DNA of 64,000 nt, taken from positions 1 through 64,000 of the forward strand of contig JACGCK010000211.1 in the NCBI GenBank assembly GCA_014925825.1. Reading direction: 5' to 3'. Shown piece after piece: positions 12,041-25,191 of this stretch. Source of the DNA: Pholiota molesta (lineage: Eukaryota > Basidiomycota > Agaricomycetes > Agaricales > Strophariaceae). The number at the start of each line of letters is the position of its first letter. Position 1 is the stretch's first letter. The notes under the pieces were generated by a model, which made no database searches, was not told the origin of the DNA, and saw only the letters and a list, made by a program, of their open reading frames with translations. The position numbers and the translations under genes are program-made.

Positions 12041-13541
12041 TCAGTTCAAGCACTGAGAGTAGTATTCTGTAGTATGTTTCAGTCAGTGACTGAAGGATGT
12101 ACAACCCAAAAACTCATGTACGCACGGTTTGAGACCTGGCAAGTACCCTGAGCGCATGTAGTAGCACCTCTGTAAATTTAGATAATCAGCGGCAATGATA
12201 CCAAAAAAAGAGAACCAGACATACGTCCAGCCAATCCCTCCACATTGTCCATACAAAGCAGCACCTCCCGTCACGGGTGTTGTTGTAGGTGTTGTTGTGG
12301 TTTTTACGGTTGTAGTGGGCGTAGTGGGTGTGGGGGTTATCGTTGTTGGGGTAGTAGTCGTGGGCTTGACCGTCGTGGTTACTCCAGTACCGGTCGGGGC
12401 TCCAGGAACGACAGTAGGGACTGTCGATGGCTGTTGAGCCGTGTTCCAGGTCGCAGTAGTGGGGTATGCGGCGTTGGCAATGGTTGGGACGGTGGTTCCG
12501 TATGGAGTGGGTCCAGGAACTAACGGAGGTTAATAATAAATAATATCAGTTTATTCGTAAGATACTTACTAGCATAGGTGGTAAGGGTCTGGTAGATGTT
12601 GATAAGGATGCCAGGGTCGCTTGCACTGTAGACGCCTGGAATCTGGACTGTAGGAGGCTTGGCAGTGCCTGTGCCAGCGACGTTCAATTGGAAGCAGCCA
12701 GGGTAGAATTGGGCACCTCCGACGGTGCTTGCAACATGCAGAGCTGAAAACATAGAATACATGGCTCAAAACGGTATATCAATATGGAAGATCAACGGAT
12801 CAGACATACCAATGACTTCGGCGCGGAGGAGATAGTTTCCGGGAGCAATGTCTGATGGAATTGTGAAGGTCCAGTGGCCACAGTTGTTCTGCCATGTCAA
12901 TACAAGTGAGTGATATGTACCTCCATTTCCTAAGAAGAACGGCTCACATTCAAAACTTCAGTAGCCCAGTAGTCCGGATTGTTCGAAGGCATTCCACTTT
13001 CTGCGATTTTGAACCAAGCAGCGCTTGACCCGACTGCGGTAGTTGCATCGCTAACGGCAGCCATATAAATCTATAACAATTGCTTAGAATACAACTAACA
13101 AATCAAGAAACGAGAAGAAAAAGGCGTACATTAATGGGGCCGTAGTGGTCTCCGCCAATGGCTTCATCTGCGCATGAGCGGTCGCCGGGTTGCTGATGCA
13201 TCTCGATGGTAATGGTCTCGCCAGCTAAAGTACATTCTCAGCTTAAAATTGAATATCGTAGCTATCATATACGTTACCATTGACTGGGCAGACCCCGGAA
13301 CTGGTACCAGCAATATTACATGCCAAATTCTAGAACATTGCGGTTATTCCCTTTCTCGAACATTAAAGATTCGGACACTCACAGTAGACGTAATGTCAGT
13401 TATAGGACTGTTGCTAGCTGGCTGTCGAACACAAGAGCTTCCAGCGTCCACGGAACCGATCCAAAGCTCTTGCCAAGTTGCATGAGCAGATGCAGATGCA
13501 ACGAAAGAAGCGGCTATGCCAAGAAAGACCTGAGGACGCAT
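12041..13541 (-). CDS. Lytic polysaccharide monooxygenase AA9 with C-terminal CBM1
   Basis: Secreted copper enzyme that oxidatively cleaves cellulose or related glucans. Nine exons splice cleanly: 13541-13383, 13329-13278, 13224-13130, 13070-12948, 12888-12810, 12743-12570, 12519-12225, 12169-12126 and 12066-12041, giving about 348 residues. Residues 1-19 are a signal peptide; the mature protein starts with His (HATWQELW), the first copper ligand. The second is His97 in GGDHYGPI, and the axial Tyr lies in AQFYPGC. A Thr/Pro-rich linker precedes CBM1 (YGQCGGIGW ... TTCAQGTCQ ... YYSQCLN). All splice sites are GT..AG. The enzyme appears functional; substrate preference cannot be read from sequence alone. 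Confidence 0.95.
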
Positions 13542-14458
13542 TCTGTAAAATTCTGCGATAGAGGATAGATCGAAGGTTGAGTATCTGAACGAATGCCAAG
13601 CAGTCTTTATAACCCATTCAAAGGATCATATGGGAATAAGGGAGAAATAAGCCCCTCTGCTTGGTTGCGAGATATCCCCTGCATTTGATCCATTGAAGTA
13701 ACTGCGATAATTTTAGCTCAACGGAAAAACCAAGAAACTCACGTTAAGGCTGAAGTATGCATGAGCGTTTGAGTAATTATAATTTGTTGGCTCTACTTTC
13801 CCCGCAGCCGAGTTTCGGGATGCAGGAAGAATTTTGAAAGAAGACCACATGGTTGAATGTTCCGGAAAAATAAGCGTCTTTCAAACCTCGTATGTATATG
13901 AGGTCACATCGTCCTTTCGAGGAGCCGCACATTTTCCGTTTGCAATGTTTGTGGCCGGATAGTCCTAAGAATACCAAAGAAGCATCACCACGATAGCGTT
14001 GAGCATGTCAACAACTCATATCACGTTGACTCGACCTTGTAGAATTGTGTAGAACCCAGGTTTTCCTTGGTATTGTAGAGCTCATCTCTTCACTGACGGT
14101 CAGCTCGCCTTCAGCAGAGATAAGCAAACCGGCAAATCGAGCAGAACGTGGGCCGTTGACACAATATATACGCTCGCCGAAGTGACAATGGAAAGTTATG
14201 ATCTTTCAACCGGTTTTGACCCGTCACAGCCTCTCCATTGACAAGATATGGTTCATCTGCCGTAGATGTTTCAGCGTTCGAGAGCGTTCGTCCAAGAATA
14301 ATGTGTGGGTGCATATATGCAGCTGCCTTCCGGGGCATGGGCTCAGTTCATAAACGACAGTAGGTGGTGCCTTGGTATGAGCCAAACTCCATTGTTTGTC
14401 CTTTGTTGTGGGTTTCAAACATCATTCACGGCGGACTTTTCATCTTAACATCTCGCTC
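13542..14458. other. Divergent intergenic region
   Basis: 917 bp between the starts of the AA9 gene (minus) and the kinase-like gene (plus). It must hold both 5' regions. I see no further gene and no regulator site I can name with confidence. Confidence 0.5.
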
Positions 14459-16705
14459 ATGGTTAGCTCATTGCGCGATCGTCCCAATCGCAACACTGGG
14501 TCAAAAGGATCGACTTCTCGAGGCAACAAATCGTCTGTGCCTCCGCCACCCGAGGCTGCAGCGTTTACGCAACCACCTGCGGTTGAGGATGTTGGCGATT
14601 TAGTCACAGTAAACTGGAGCTTCTTGGCAACGGGTCTGAAGCTGCATAACGTATACCCCCTCGAGTTGAAGCAGTCCCAGATGAAGAAGGCACTGTTCTA
14701 CATCCGTGACGTATTTTACAACGAAATTGTCGAAGAGTATGACGAAGAAGCACCTCTGAAAGCTTCGAAGCTTCAATTTTGGGTGGTCAGATCATTCCAT
14801 TTTCTTCGCGCCTATGATTATTCACATTCTCTTTATAGCCTAAAGAAAAGGTTTCCGCTCAGGAGGCATTGACACGACAATGGGGCGCAAATCATCTGCA
14901 TGACTTCGACGAACATCTGAATACTGCTCCTTTGGCCAGTATGTTGGAAAAATCGATACCCCGGGCGCTCCTCGATGATGACCAATGCCTTCACCTGGTT
15001 ATCACTGATGGCCTCCCTGGAAAGCGCAAACCAACCCCTGTGCAAGAAACAGATACTTTGGGAGCACTTCCCCCACAGAAACGTGCGTGACGCGTGCTAG
15101 CAAGTGTTCTGGTTGCCCCAGTACTGACTCGCCTCCAGGATTCAAAGCTACTCTTGCGGATAAAGGGCCTTCGCCATCCATCGGATCGAAACCAAGGAAT
15201 TACTTGGACATTCAGTCCACTCCTACTCAAACTGTTTTTGATGGACGACGTGTCGAACATATGGGCACTAGCGCTCCGCCACTCGAAATATTTCACCCTA
15301 TATTTGGGGACTTCCGTGCTCGTTGTCACTCTGCCACGCCAACAAGGGAGGATCTCATCGAGGTCCAAGAATTCATGAGAAGCGCATCCCTTATCTATAG
15401 TGAACCCGAAGACGCAGTGGAATTGCGCAACGCATTAGCGAAAATTTTACGATGCCTGGATTCCAACACTGATACGTCAGCTGCCGATGGTGTTTATTCG
15501 TTTGATTTGGGCTTATTCCGCCTTTCTATTTTTTTAATCGAGTTCAAGACAGAATGGGGCGAAGGTGGTTCCGATGCTTCGACACAGGCTGGCCTTTCGA
15601 TGAAGCGATTATGGTCGGAGGATGACATGGTGCGTGTTTTCCGTATGCAATACAAATCTCATCTCAAATTTCTGTTCAGTCTGGAGTTATGTATGTTCGT
15701 GACCGATGCTCTTGTCCTACCTTAATGCTCGTGGGAGGTGGCCCGTGGTTGGGTGTTCTTGGGGGCGTCTTCACTGACAAGGTGATCGTTCAACGGCTGA
15801 CTGATATGATGTGGATCGCACAGTCATCTACATATGAGGATTCTCGAGCCTATCGTTTCGCCCAAACCATGGTAGCGCTTCGCGAAAGCCTCCTGGTCCT
15901 CAAGGAATACTACAAGCAGCTTATTGAAGATGATGTCCCGAAGTTTACGATGCATGAACCTCATCCACGATTCTACCCATACCCAACTTCATGTGAAGTG
16001 GACGGCCTCACTGTTCGCTGGACATATGTGGAGGCATTGGACTCGTACTCTACATGCGTGACTTACCTTGCTGAGGTAGACTCGGAAAACCACCCTTCGC
16101 TGGGAAAGGGCTCAAAGCTTGTCATCAAATTCGTCGACAGATACGGAGATGAGGCGCATCGACTTCTCGCGGAAGATGGACATGCTCCGAACCTTTGGTA
16201 CTGTGGTCCTCTTATGTCTTCTGTGCCGTCTACGTCTCCACTTGTTTCCCCTTCTCCACTCCCAGGAATCGCTTTAGGTTCTCTGCGGATGGTGGTTATG
16301 GACCACGTCTCCGAGGCCGCTTCTCCTAAAATTTCCATTCCTATGAGAGTCCAGCTTACCAAGATCTTGACAAAACTGCACCAAGAGGGCTATGTTTTCG
16401 GGGATTTACGAAGGCCTAATGTCTTCCTTGACAAAAAAGGACTTGTCAAACTAATCGACTTCGATTGGGCTGGCCCATATGATAGGTCCTTACCGGACAC
16501 ACTCCAGAAAGACGATCCCGCGGATCTTATTCCTTGCATAATCCCCGTAATTACCGAGAAATCAGGAAACACCAGCTTTGCCACTTATCCTATGGATCTT
16601 TCAAAGCAGGCCTTTGAGAAGACCGGTGCAGAAGACCTCAAAGCCATACGTCCTGTGCATGACTGGCGGATGCTTCGCATGATTGAGCTACAAGATGGGT
16701 CTTGA
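14459..16705 (+). CDS. Nuclease-like/kinase-like fusion protein of agaricomycetes
   Basis: Four exons (14459-14782, 14839-15082, 15139-15629, 15680-16705) join in frame to about 694 residues. The middle part carries LSIFLIEFKTEWGEGGSDAS followed by TQAGLS; an E-x-K strand then G-G-x-D and Q resembles a PD-(D/E)XK-type core. The C-terminal part looks like a divergent protein kinase: KLVIKF (candidate ATP-binding Lys), catalytic loop GDLRRPNVF (D-L-R-x-x-N in place of H-R-D-x-x-x-x-N) and IDFDWAG in place of DFG. Related architectures are known in agaricomycetes and among Crinkler-like effector proteins; the role here is inference. It is divergent from the AA9 gene, with all introns 50-60 nt and the frame open. 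Confidence 0.8.
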
Positions 16706-18013
16706 TTCTTGAATGGATGACAGTGTCTTGTTCGAGCTCTGGAACAGGAATTAGACGGCCAGACGCTCGTAAAAGGGTATCGGAGGAGCGAATACATCTA
16801 GCTACTTTCTGAGAGGTCCATAGACGAGACCAGATTTGCAGGTGGCGTACGAAATTTAGACTTTTAGTAATTGATCACTCATGATATATGCTACATGATG
16901 CATGATTTGCCATGCACGGTTTACACAGCAAAATGTGGTTATCAGGCTGCAGGTGTATTAAACTGTGTTGACCGAAAATCACACCTATTTGCATTAGCAA
17001 TGGGGATGCATTTGATATGGCTAGAAGACTCTTCGCCGGTCGGACTACGTTTTATGACCTACGAGGATATAAACGGAACGTACTACTGCATATATATCAT
17101 ACTGCATAGCTTGTGTGGAAGAGAAGAGGGTCAATGAAGCAGCGTCAGAAATCAAAGTTTAAAGAGTACAATAGAGTAAACACCATAACATGGGAAAATT
17201 TATATCAACATCGTGGAGGATATGCATAGGTGGGTTGCAGAAAAGTTCTGTGGCATGACGAGTTCTCGAAGAAGACTGGGCGCGGTCCCATGGTACTTCC
17301 GGCAAAGAAATGAGTTATGAGGATGCAAGATTTGATAAAGCCGACAGTCGTGCCCTATATATATGTCGAAAACGGGATGTGCAAAAGGAAGAAGAAAAGA
17401 CCAAGGGTGTTCGAGGTTTGAAAGAACAATGTATATATAAAGACACAAGGTAGGGAGGGAAATGGTGAACAGTGACTCTGAGGACGTGTATTGTATGGCG
17501 ATGGGCTAGTGTATAATGCAAAGAGAGCAAAAAGGAAATATGCGGAATCAGAGACCAAAAGGGACAGAAATCAGAGAGAATCGAAAAAGAGACAACAAAT
17601 TATGAACAGGATGAGCTATAATGACAATGATAATAATGACAGACAATGACGGATGATAGGCGATGGGTCAAGATAGCGAAAATGTTTGTCCTGATCAACA
17701 ATAAATAGTGTGTAGACGAAGAAGCCAGACGATTAGGTAGGTACAGGTCTAGCCCGCGTAGAGATTGGAACAGGCAGTGACGCGATGAATGAGTGCGATG
17801 GGTGAAAACGTGTCCCATCGCGAAATATCATCACCGATTGGGGATCGGGGACGAGAAGAATATGCCAGCTACCAAGAATCACAACTAAAGATTCCGGGCA
17901 ACTTTAGAGCATATCGAACACAAGAAAAAACGACGCAGGAAACTCGGCCATGATCAATAGATGTGAGCAGCGCCAGACCAAGACAAGCAGGTCACGATAG
18001 ATAAGCTGCAGTA
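16706..18013. other. Intergenic, 3' flanks of two convergent genes
   Basis: A/T- and purine-rich DNA between the kinase-like gene and the 3' end of the LARP gene. No ORF here shows a recognisable motif or splice structure. Confidence 0.5.
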
Positions 18014-21000
18014 TCATGATCCTCGTTCAGGAGACCAGGACCCTACTTCATGGCCCATGACAAAAACAACGTCTTCCTCCTCGTCTTCGTCGTCGTCCTC
18101 TTCGTCCATGTGAGAGGCACCAGCCGATTTGCTCGAATGTCCGTTGACTAGAAGGCTTGTGCCATTCGTCCCATCCGCGCGCCGATGTCTGGAAGCATCA
18201 GGCCCGGCTTCCTGCTGGTAATCCTGCTGCCCGTTCTGCTCTATAGGCTGGTTTTGATTTTGGTAACTTTGCTGGTTTGCTTGTTGTTGCTGCTGATGTG
18301 AGTGTTCATCAGGATACGTGCCCAGGTTCTGGTACGCGTGCGGCAGGGGCTGGTCTTCGACAGAGCTCGGCGCCGCATCTGGGAGGACAAAGCGCTCCCA
18401 CCCGCCCATCCGCACCATGCTGCCCCGCACTTGCACGAGGCTCGATAGCGTGAGCACGTCCTTGACGAATTGGACGTCCATCGTCAGCTGCTTCACGCGG
18501 TTGAACGATGCTATCAGGGATATCGGTATCCACCCGCGGGCATCCATCTAATAAACCATAGAGGTAAGAATCAAATTAGTTATGCAAGAGAAAAGGAGTA
18601 AACGCACCCGCTGCCGGAGGAAAAAGTCCTGCGCCATATTCTGCGGACTGAGGTAATACTCCAATTGGCCAAGTAGGTAATATCTCGTTGCGTCCAGAGG
18701 GAACGAGATAGGCGAGAGCGGCACCGGGACAGGAGGCGCGATCTGGGGCACCGGCGGCGCCCCATTCACAGCTGGGAGCGTTGGCGGAGGCCCATACGCA
18801 TCGAAGCCATTCGGACCAAGCGGAGGCGGGGGAAAATAAGGCGCACCCATCTGGCGCGGCGGCGGGTAATACGGAGCCCCGACACCCGGCGGGTGCAGCT
18901 CGTTCATCGGCGCCAGAGCGTGCAAGTGCTGCGGCGGCGTCACCGTAAACGGCGGTGGCCGGGTGCCCCCTGCGCCGCCAGAACCACCACCGCGCGAATA
19001 CCCGCCTCGCCCAAACCCTCTCGAATAGCCATTCGCGCCCCGTCCTCTGCGCCCCCCATATCCGCCCCCGCGTTCCGCGCCTCCATATCCCCGCCCGCCC
19101 GGCCCTGATCCGAATCCGCCTCCCCGGCGCCCGCCCCGCGCCCCATTGATTTGCGCCCCATCCCCGCCGCCGGGCGGACCGCCGCGCCACGGCCCGTGCT
19201 CCCTCATCGGCGCGTACCCAGGATGGCTCGGGCCCGCGTCGGGCCCCACAGCGCCCTCCTCCCCGGCGCGCGCGTCCTCCATCGCCGGCAGCGCGCCCAC
19301 GAAGGCGGGCGGCGGGCCCGGCTGGCCCTCTTCGCGCCAGAGCATGTCCCGCTCACGCTCGCGCGCCGCCTCGAAATCGCGCTCGCGCGCCATCCGCTCC
19401 TCGCGCAGGAGCGCCGGTGCGTAGCCGGACCCGCTCGCGTCGCCGAAGCCGTACCCATAGTCCTTCACGTCGAGGTCCGAATCCGTGCCCGCGGACGGGA
19501 GCGACGGCACGAGGCCGTCGCCGAAGGCCAGCGCGTGCTGCTCCCCTGGAGAGATGGACGTCAGCGCCGACAAGGGCAGGGACGGCGGCAGGTGCGCGAA
19601 GGACGCGCTCCCCCGCGGGTCGAGCGCCGCGGGGTAGGGCGACAGCGCGCCGCCGGAGCGGGCGGAGTTTGCAGCAGAGATGGCGGGCATCGTGCTCGAC
19701 GCTTGCAGCATGGCCGCGGGCGCCTCTGGCTGCTGCTGCTGTTGTGGGTGCGGCGTAGGTGCGGCATCTTCAACAGGAGGAAGCGCCTGTTGGCGCTGGA
19801 CGGGCGGCGTATTGTTCGCAGTGCCGAACTTCCATTTGATCTCCGCCTGCACGCTCTGCGACGCCTGGACGGCTGGGATGGTGCCGTCAAAGGGCTTCCC
19901 CGCACTCGCCCTCGCACCCTCCTTCTCCCTTTCCGACGACGGTCCGTTCATCGCTCTCGCCTTCCTATCCGCTCGGTCCTTCGCGTCCTTCCCTTGTCCT
20001 CTAGCCTGACCTGCTTCCTGGTCACCCGCACTGCGTTCCTCCTTCGCCCGCGACACCTCCGGCGGCGACCCGCTCTCCCCATTGACCACCACCGCGCCCT
20101 CGTGCCCATTCCCCCGCACCACCGCACTCGCATCCCCGCCTACACTCCTCTCCCTCGCCACAGCCGCCAAGCCGATGCTTCCAAACATCATCTTCTCGCG
20201 ACTCGGACTGCGCGCACCACCCGGGCCGTGCTCTCGTCCTTCCACTCCGACCTCCCCCTCTACATGTGCTTGTGCACCTTCGCCATCGCCAACAACAGGC
20301 TCCGGCGGCGGCGGCGGCGGCCCCTCCACATACTGTAGCGGCTCATAGCCCTGCTGCTGCTGGTGCTGCTGCGGGTGGTGCGGCGGCAACAGCGAATACC
20401 CAGCCGGCGGCGCCTGCCACGCGCCATACCCAAACGCCGGCGGCGCATACACAGGGTACATTGGCGGCCCCGGCGGCGGCCCAGGCGGGGGCGCGTACGC
20501 TCCGTGCGGCGGCGGGTACACAGCGCCAGCCGGCGGGAGCGGGTGGTGGTGGCTCTGGGGGTAGAACGGCGGCGCGGAGGCCTGGAACGCAGGCGCGGGC
20601 GACGGCGCGGCGGGGGGCACGACGGGCACGACGGGCTGCCGCGGGTGGCTGCGGTGCCGCCGGCTGTACGCCTGGTCCGGTGGTGTGGGCGCGCTGGGCG
20701 CCGGGCTGCCCTGCCCGCCGACGGGCGTGTGTGTCCCGGGGGGCGGCGGCGCGCCGCTATAGCGCTGCTGCTGTGGGTGTGGGTACGGCGCCTGGGGCTG
20801 CGGCTGGTACGTAGACGTGGCTGGTGGCTGCGGCTGCGGCTGTTGTTGGTGCACAGCCGGCTGGGAAGGCGCAGGCGACGCGCCGCCTGGTGCGGGCGAG
20901 GGCGGACCGGTCGCATCTACAAGAAGGGAGAGAAGTCAGCTAACCAAGAAAACACCAACATCACATCCATGCCCGCACATACCTGCAACACCGCCCTCCT

Positions 21001-22763
21001 CCGCGGGCAAGCGTCTCCCGCGCTGCGTCCGCGGACTGTTCTGCGCGCTGTGCACCCGCGACTGCGCCGCCGACGTCCGCCCGGAATGCGAGCGCGGCGT
21101 GTTGTGCGCGCTCGTGTTCGTCCCGTTCGTGGTGTTGGCGTTGTTGCTATTCGAAGTCGAGCCTTTGTTGCCTTTGCGCAAGCCCTGCGGGTGGGTGTGA
21201 CCCCCCGTGCTGGCCTTGCGCGCGGCGGCGGCCGCTGCATCAGCGGCGGCCTGGAGCTCCGCAGGTGGAATGGCCACCCATTTTGATTTTGCCTTGCCTT
21301 TCTTGCTTTTAGCGCCTGGAGATGGGAACATGAGCATATATGCGGGCAAAACAGGGCAAGGACGAAGAACGGTGGTCAACAAGAAAATGAGGGAAACCAG
21401 ACGCAGAAAGATGAGGAGAAAAAGTAAAAATGATTGTCTGATTCTTCGAAAGACCAACGATAAATCAGAGCCAGAACGCCATGAATACGAACTAGGCGCT
21501 GACAATTAGAATAAATGGAGATCAGGTGGAAAAAAAATGGTGAAATGGTTGTAAGAACTCTTCAAAATCTGAACCGAAAACCAAAAAGCCGAAGAGAAAA
21601 ATTTAAATTAAACAATGCTCACCTTTGCCTTCAGATAAACTTTCTGCTTCCTCTCTGCCTGCCCCATGCTCCTCTCCAGCGGTTAGGGACTCGCTCGGCC
21701 GCGGGGAATCTCCGACAGTAGATGTCGAGGCCGCGAGAGCCGACTTGCCCACTTCTGGCCAGGCTTCGGCAGAAATTCCTGGGACGGCAGCCGAAATGGA
21801 TCTCGTAGAAAACGCCGGGCCTAAGGATGACGTTGATGCTGCTGGTGTCATTGCGACGGACGCGGAGTCAGAGGAAGAAGGCGGAGGAGCGGGTAGTGAT
21901 GGGGACGCTGCAGCGGCCCATGTGGGCGGCAGGCGCTGCGCAGGGGCTTTGACGACAAAAGGGTCATCCTCTTTTCCGAGCGATGTGGGTGTGGATGCCG
22001 CTATCTGATTCGTTTTCGGCTTTGCATTGGCTACTTTTAGACCCTGGGCGTCGTTGGAGAGTGATGCCGTGGGGGGCGTATTTGCGGTGGTTTTGGACGA
22101 ACCCTGGGTGGAGGCAGACGCCGTTCGCACTGGCGCTGGCGTGGCGCTTGCAGCGGCACTGGCAGCATCAGAGACGCCTGTTCCTGCTGCCGTAACGGGG
22201 GTGTTCTGACTTGGATTGAGGGCCTGACTCGAAGACGGGGCCGCTGCTGCGGCACGGGCGGCAGACATGCGCTCGATGCGCTGGCTCCAGACATTCGTCG
22301 GGGGTGGCTTGCTGACACCAGTGTGGGCCGCCACAATGGACAGCGCTTTCGCAGCCAGCTGCCCAGATGTCGATGTCGCGCCTGCGCCAGCCGGTTCTGC
22401 AGTCTTGTTCGCAGGCCGCAGTGAGGAGTTCGGGTTGCTGCTGGGGGATGAAAAAGAGTTGGAGGGTATGGGCGAGGAAGCGCGGGTGCCAAGAAGGATG
22501 GAAGAGTTGGGTGTGTCGTCAGACAAGGACGAGGATACGGCGGCCGATGACGGCGCAGTGCTCGCAGTGCTCGCTGCGGACGCCGCGGACGATGCGGATG
22601 TGGTACCGACTAGAGCAACATGGACCGACGACGCTGGGGGTGGGGGCTGGGCCAGGATATTTTGCGGGGGCGGGGGTGCTGCGATGTTGGACCTGATGTT
22701 CTGGGCCCTCTTTGCGCGTTCTGCGTAGGAGAGCGGTGCGCTGGGCGGAGCGGGGGCGACCAT
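18014..22763 (-). CDS. La-motif RNA-binding protein, LARP1-like
   Basis: Large, low-complexity RNA-binding protein likely acting in cytoplasmic mRNA stability or translation, as LARP1 and yeast Sro9/Slf1 do. The start ATG at 22763 opens a Ser/Ala/Pro-rich N-terminus. Later exons hold a Lys-rich stretch (KSKKGKAKSKW, about 21290), Gln/Pro/Tyr-rich segments and RGG/GG-rich repeats (about 18940-19190). The La motif is split by a 60-nt intron (18548-18607): YYLLGQLEYYLSPQN ... FFLRQR on one side, then MDARGWIPISLIASFNRV and W.RFVLP on the other. The C-terminus is acidic (about 18060-18110). GC is very high, so long antisense ORFs across 19150-20340 are shadows. A truncated inverted duplicate lies at 7293-10014. 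Confidence 0.88.
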
Positions 22764-23374
22764 GGATCGCGGTTCTCTGCAGCCTCAGATGCCCGTCGAT
22801 GAAACGAGCGCAGATGACACACCCCCGTTCCCACGCTCACTCTGTGCCACACCCGATCAAAATTTTTGACGCACTGCGACTTAGACGCCCACTGATTTCT
22901 TTCATTTCCGCTCCATGTTCCTGTATCGTCCAAGGCAATGTTTCACTCATTCAATTGGCGGTACCGACGCCAATTATATCCCCAAGTTGAACAAGAAAAA
23001 AAACTTAATATCCGAAAAATGTACATCACGCACCACTATCCATCTCCAGTTTGGTCCTACGGCGAACGGCGTAACCTTAGTCAAGTTATTTTCGCCTCAC
23101 AAAGTGCGGTTGATGAACTCGGTAATTTTAAGCGCCCATGGACCGATTTTTTTTCTATCCCATCCCTTAGCTTAAATTCCTGCCATATTCCAGCTCCGGG
23201 ATGAGCGGTAATTGCTATAATTTTTCGACATGGACGGACAGGACAAGCTCCACCCTCCTGAGAAATCGTAGAGGACGTTGATTCACATAGGGCATGAAGA
23301 GATTATGGATTACAATATCTGGGAAGAGTGTGTTCGGAATGAACACGGTCTGTAGAAATAGTGCGACCTCAACG
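22764..23374. other. LARP upstream region and F-box 3' flank
   Basis: 22764-23130 matches 7293-7705 in inverted orientation (for example the CTCGGTAATTTTA stretch near 23120 and its partner near 7300), so the duplicated segment includes the LARP promoter area. 23215-23374 is weakly similar to sequence 3' of other F-box copies. No additional gene. Confidence 0.6.
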
Positions 23375-25191
23375 CTATTTACATGCGTAATCAATAACAA
23401 CACAAGACCCATCGCCTACGGTTGACAAGACCCGATAGGATCTTTCATCGAAGAAGGGTACAGATGACCAGTCATTAGGAGAATTCCATTCCTGATGACG
23501 AACGGTCGAGACCAGAAGTGGAGAAGTAGCATTCGTGCGGTACTCGTCGTCCGGCCAAATATAACTAGCAGTCTCAATGCACCCACTATCATCATGGATA
23601 TAGACCTTGTCAATACCAACCGAGGCCCATAGTGTGTCACAAGCATTGACATTAGAGAGTAACTGATATTCGGGTTCCTTGTCAGAGCGAGCGGCGATGG
23701 TCAGACCATATATGGCACCTCCCATAGCAATAGCAAGTCGGGTTCCGCGTCGATAAAGGTATGGCTTGGATATATGTATACAATGAACTGGTGTGGCGTC
23801 CGAGTGTTTCCAGTACGAGTCAATTGTTCGAGTCGCATCATTTACAAGTTCACCAGCAGGGATCGAATGCAAATTTGCAATATTGTAGAGAAAAATGGCA
23901 TTGTGCAAGACCACGATAAGCTTGTCATCTGGTAGTAAACTTATATCTTTCTGAGCGAACATTGTGAGAAAAGAAAACGCGAAACATGAGACAAGAGGCT
24001 TACGGGAATGTGGCCATCCAACTCAATATATGACTTCCAATGCGTAGAAGAATCCGACAGGAACCAGTTACAAACTTCGACGCACTGGTATACCCGGTCG
24101 TAAAAACCGACAGACCTGGCCAGATAATGTCCACGCAAAGTAAATGTCAGGGTGTAAGCTCGGAAGCCGTTCTGAAGTGATTTGAGCTTTCGGGCCATGA
24201 GTGTTGCGTCAGCTCCGTGGCCTTGCAATGATATACGATAGACATGGATGCTGCCAGGAGGATACTGCAAACTTGACTTACGCGCGGTAGAGTAGGGAAC
24301 AAGACAAAGGTTGAAGGTCAACTGCGCCTCGTTATGATCCACGTCTGCCGCCATAAACCAATGCTGCTCAGGATCGGCTTCCCCGATATCGATGATGCAC
24401 ACGGGCTCTGGGAAAGGTTTGTCCAAATCATACGCATAAACGCGGCCAGCAACCATTCGTGATGATGTCAAAAGGAGCCATCTCCCTCCCTCCACAAGAA
24501 CAGTGAATTCTTTAAGATCATCAATGGTTATTGGAATACTTCGTACTCGTGGATGTGAGCTGGTCCATCGAATATCGGAAGAGATACATCTTAGGACGGC
24601 GCGTTCGAGTTCTGCGCCCGTATAAGCATCAATTGGGCTTTCTAGAATTGGAGGCGCCATCAACTCAACGGAGAGTCGGTTGAATAAGAACACCCATAGT
24701 GGCCGTGCAGTCGATATTTCCGACAAGCGCTTGCAAGTCTGAGGGCACGAGTATATCAGTTACATTCAACGGTTATCATGACGTGCAATAAATTTGACCG
24801 ACCTGCCGGCAGACAAGAATATCTCTCCAGCCCACATACTGAAGTTGTACTGAAGTATGTCCACGAGAATTTCGGTTGGCAAATCCTCCAGTTTGCGCCG
24901 AGGAAAGAACCACTGTGAAGCTGCGGGTAGGGATGTTAGATGTCGGAAACCTCTATGAAGGGAAAAATTAGCCAAACCTTTAGCCATATGTATGAGCGAT
25001 CGATTTCTAGCTAGAGCTATATATCTGGGCAACTGGTCTGTGCTCCATTGTTTGATAGATCTTATAGGTGACAGCACATCCAACTCGGTCCATACAGGTG
25101 GCACTACCAGAGCGTACAGGTTTTGACCAAGCAATGGTGGGGTGTCAATTACAGGAGTTTCGCGAACATCGCAGGTTGGAGTCGAAGGCAT
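23375..25191 (-). CDS. F-box domain protein, tandem copy A
   Basis: Same family and exon plan as 1501-3256. Start at 25191 (MPSTPTCDVRETPV); the N-terminus differs from the other copies. The F-box reads LEDLPTEILVDILQYNFSMW and lies near 24800-24900, followed by an intron and then CKRLSEISTARPLWVFLFNR. Family motifs LSVELMAPPILESPIDAYTG, VEGGRWLLLTSSRM and GGAIYGLTIAAR are all present, and the stop is at 23375-23377. Introns equivalent to those of the 1501-3256 gene can be placed with GT..AG borders. The F-box is more diverged than in copies B and C, suggesting a different partner or relaxed constraint. Confidence 0.82.

Noticed and set aside
19151..20338. 395-codon plus-strand ORF and other long ORFs across 18.9-21.3 kb
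   Set aside because: Antisense or off-frame shadows of the very GC-rich, low-complexity LARP gene; Arg/Ala/Pro-only composition and no motifs.
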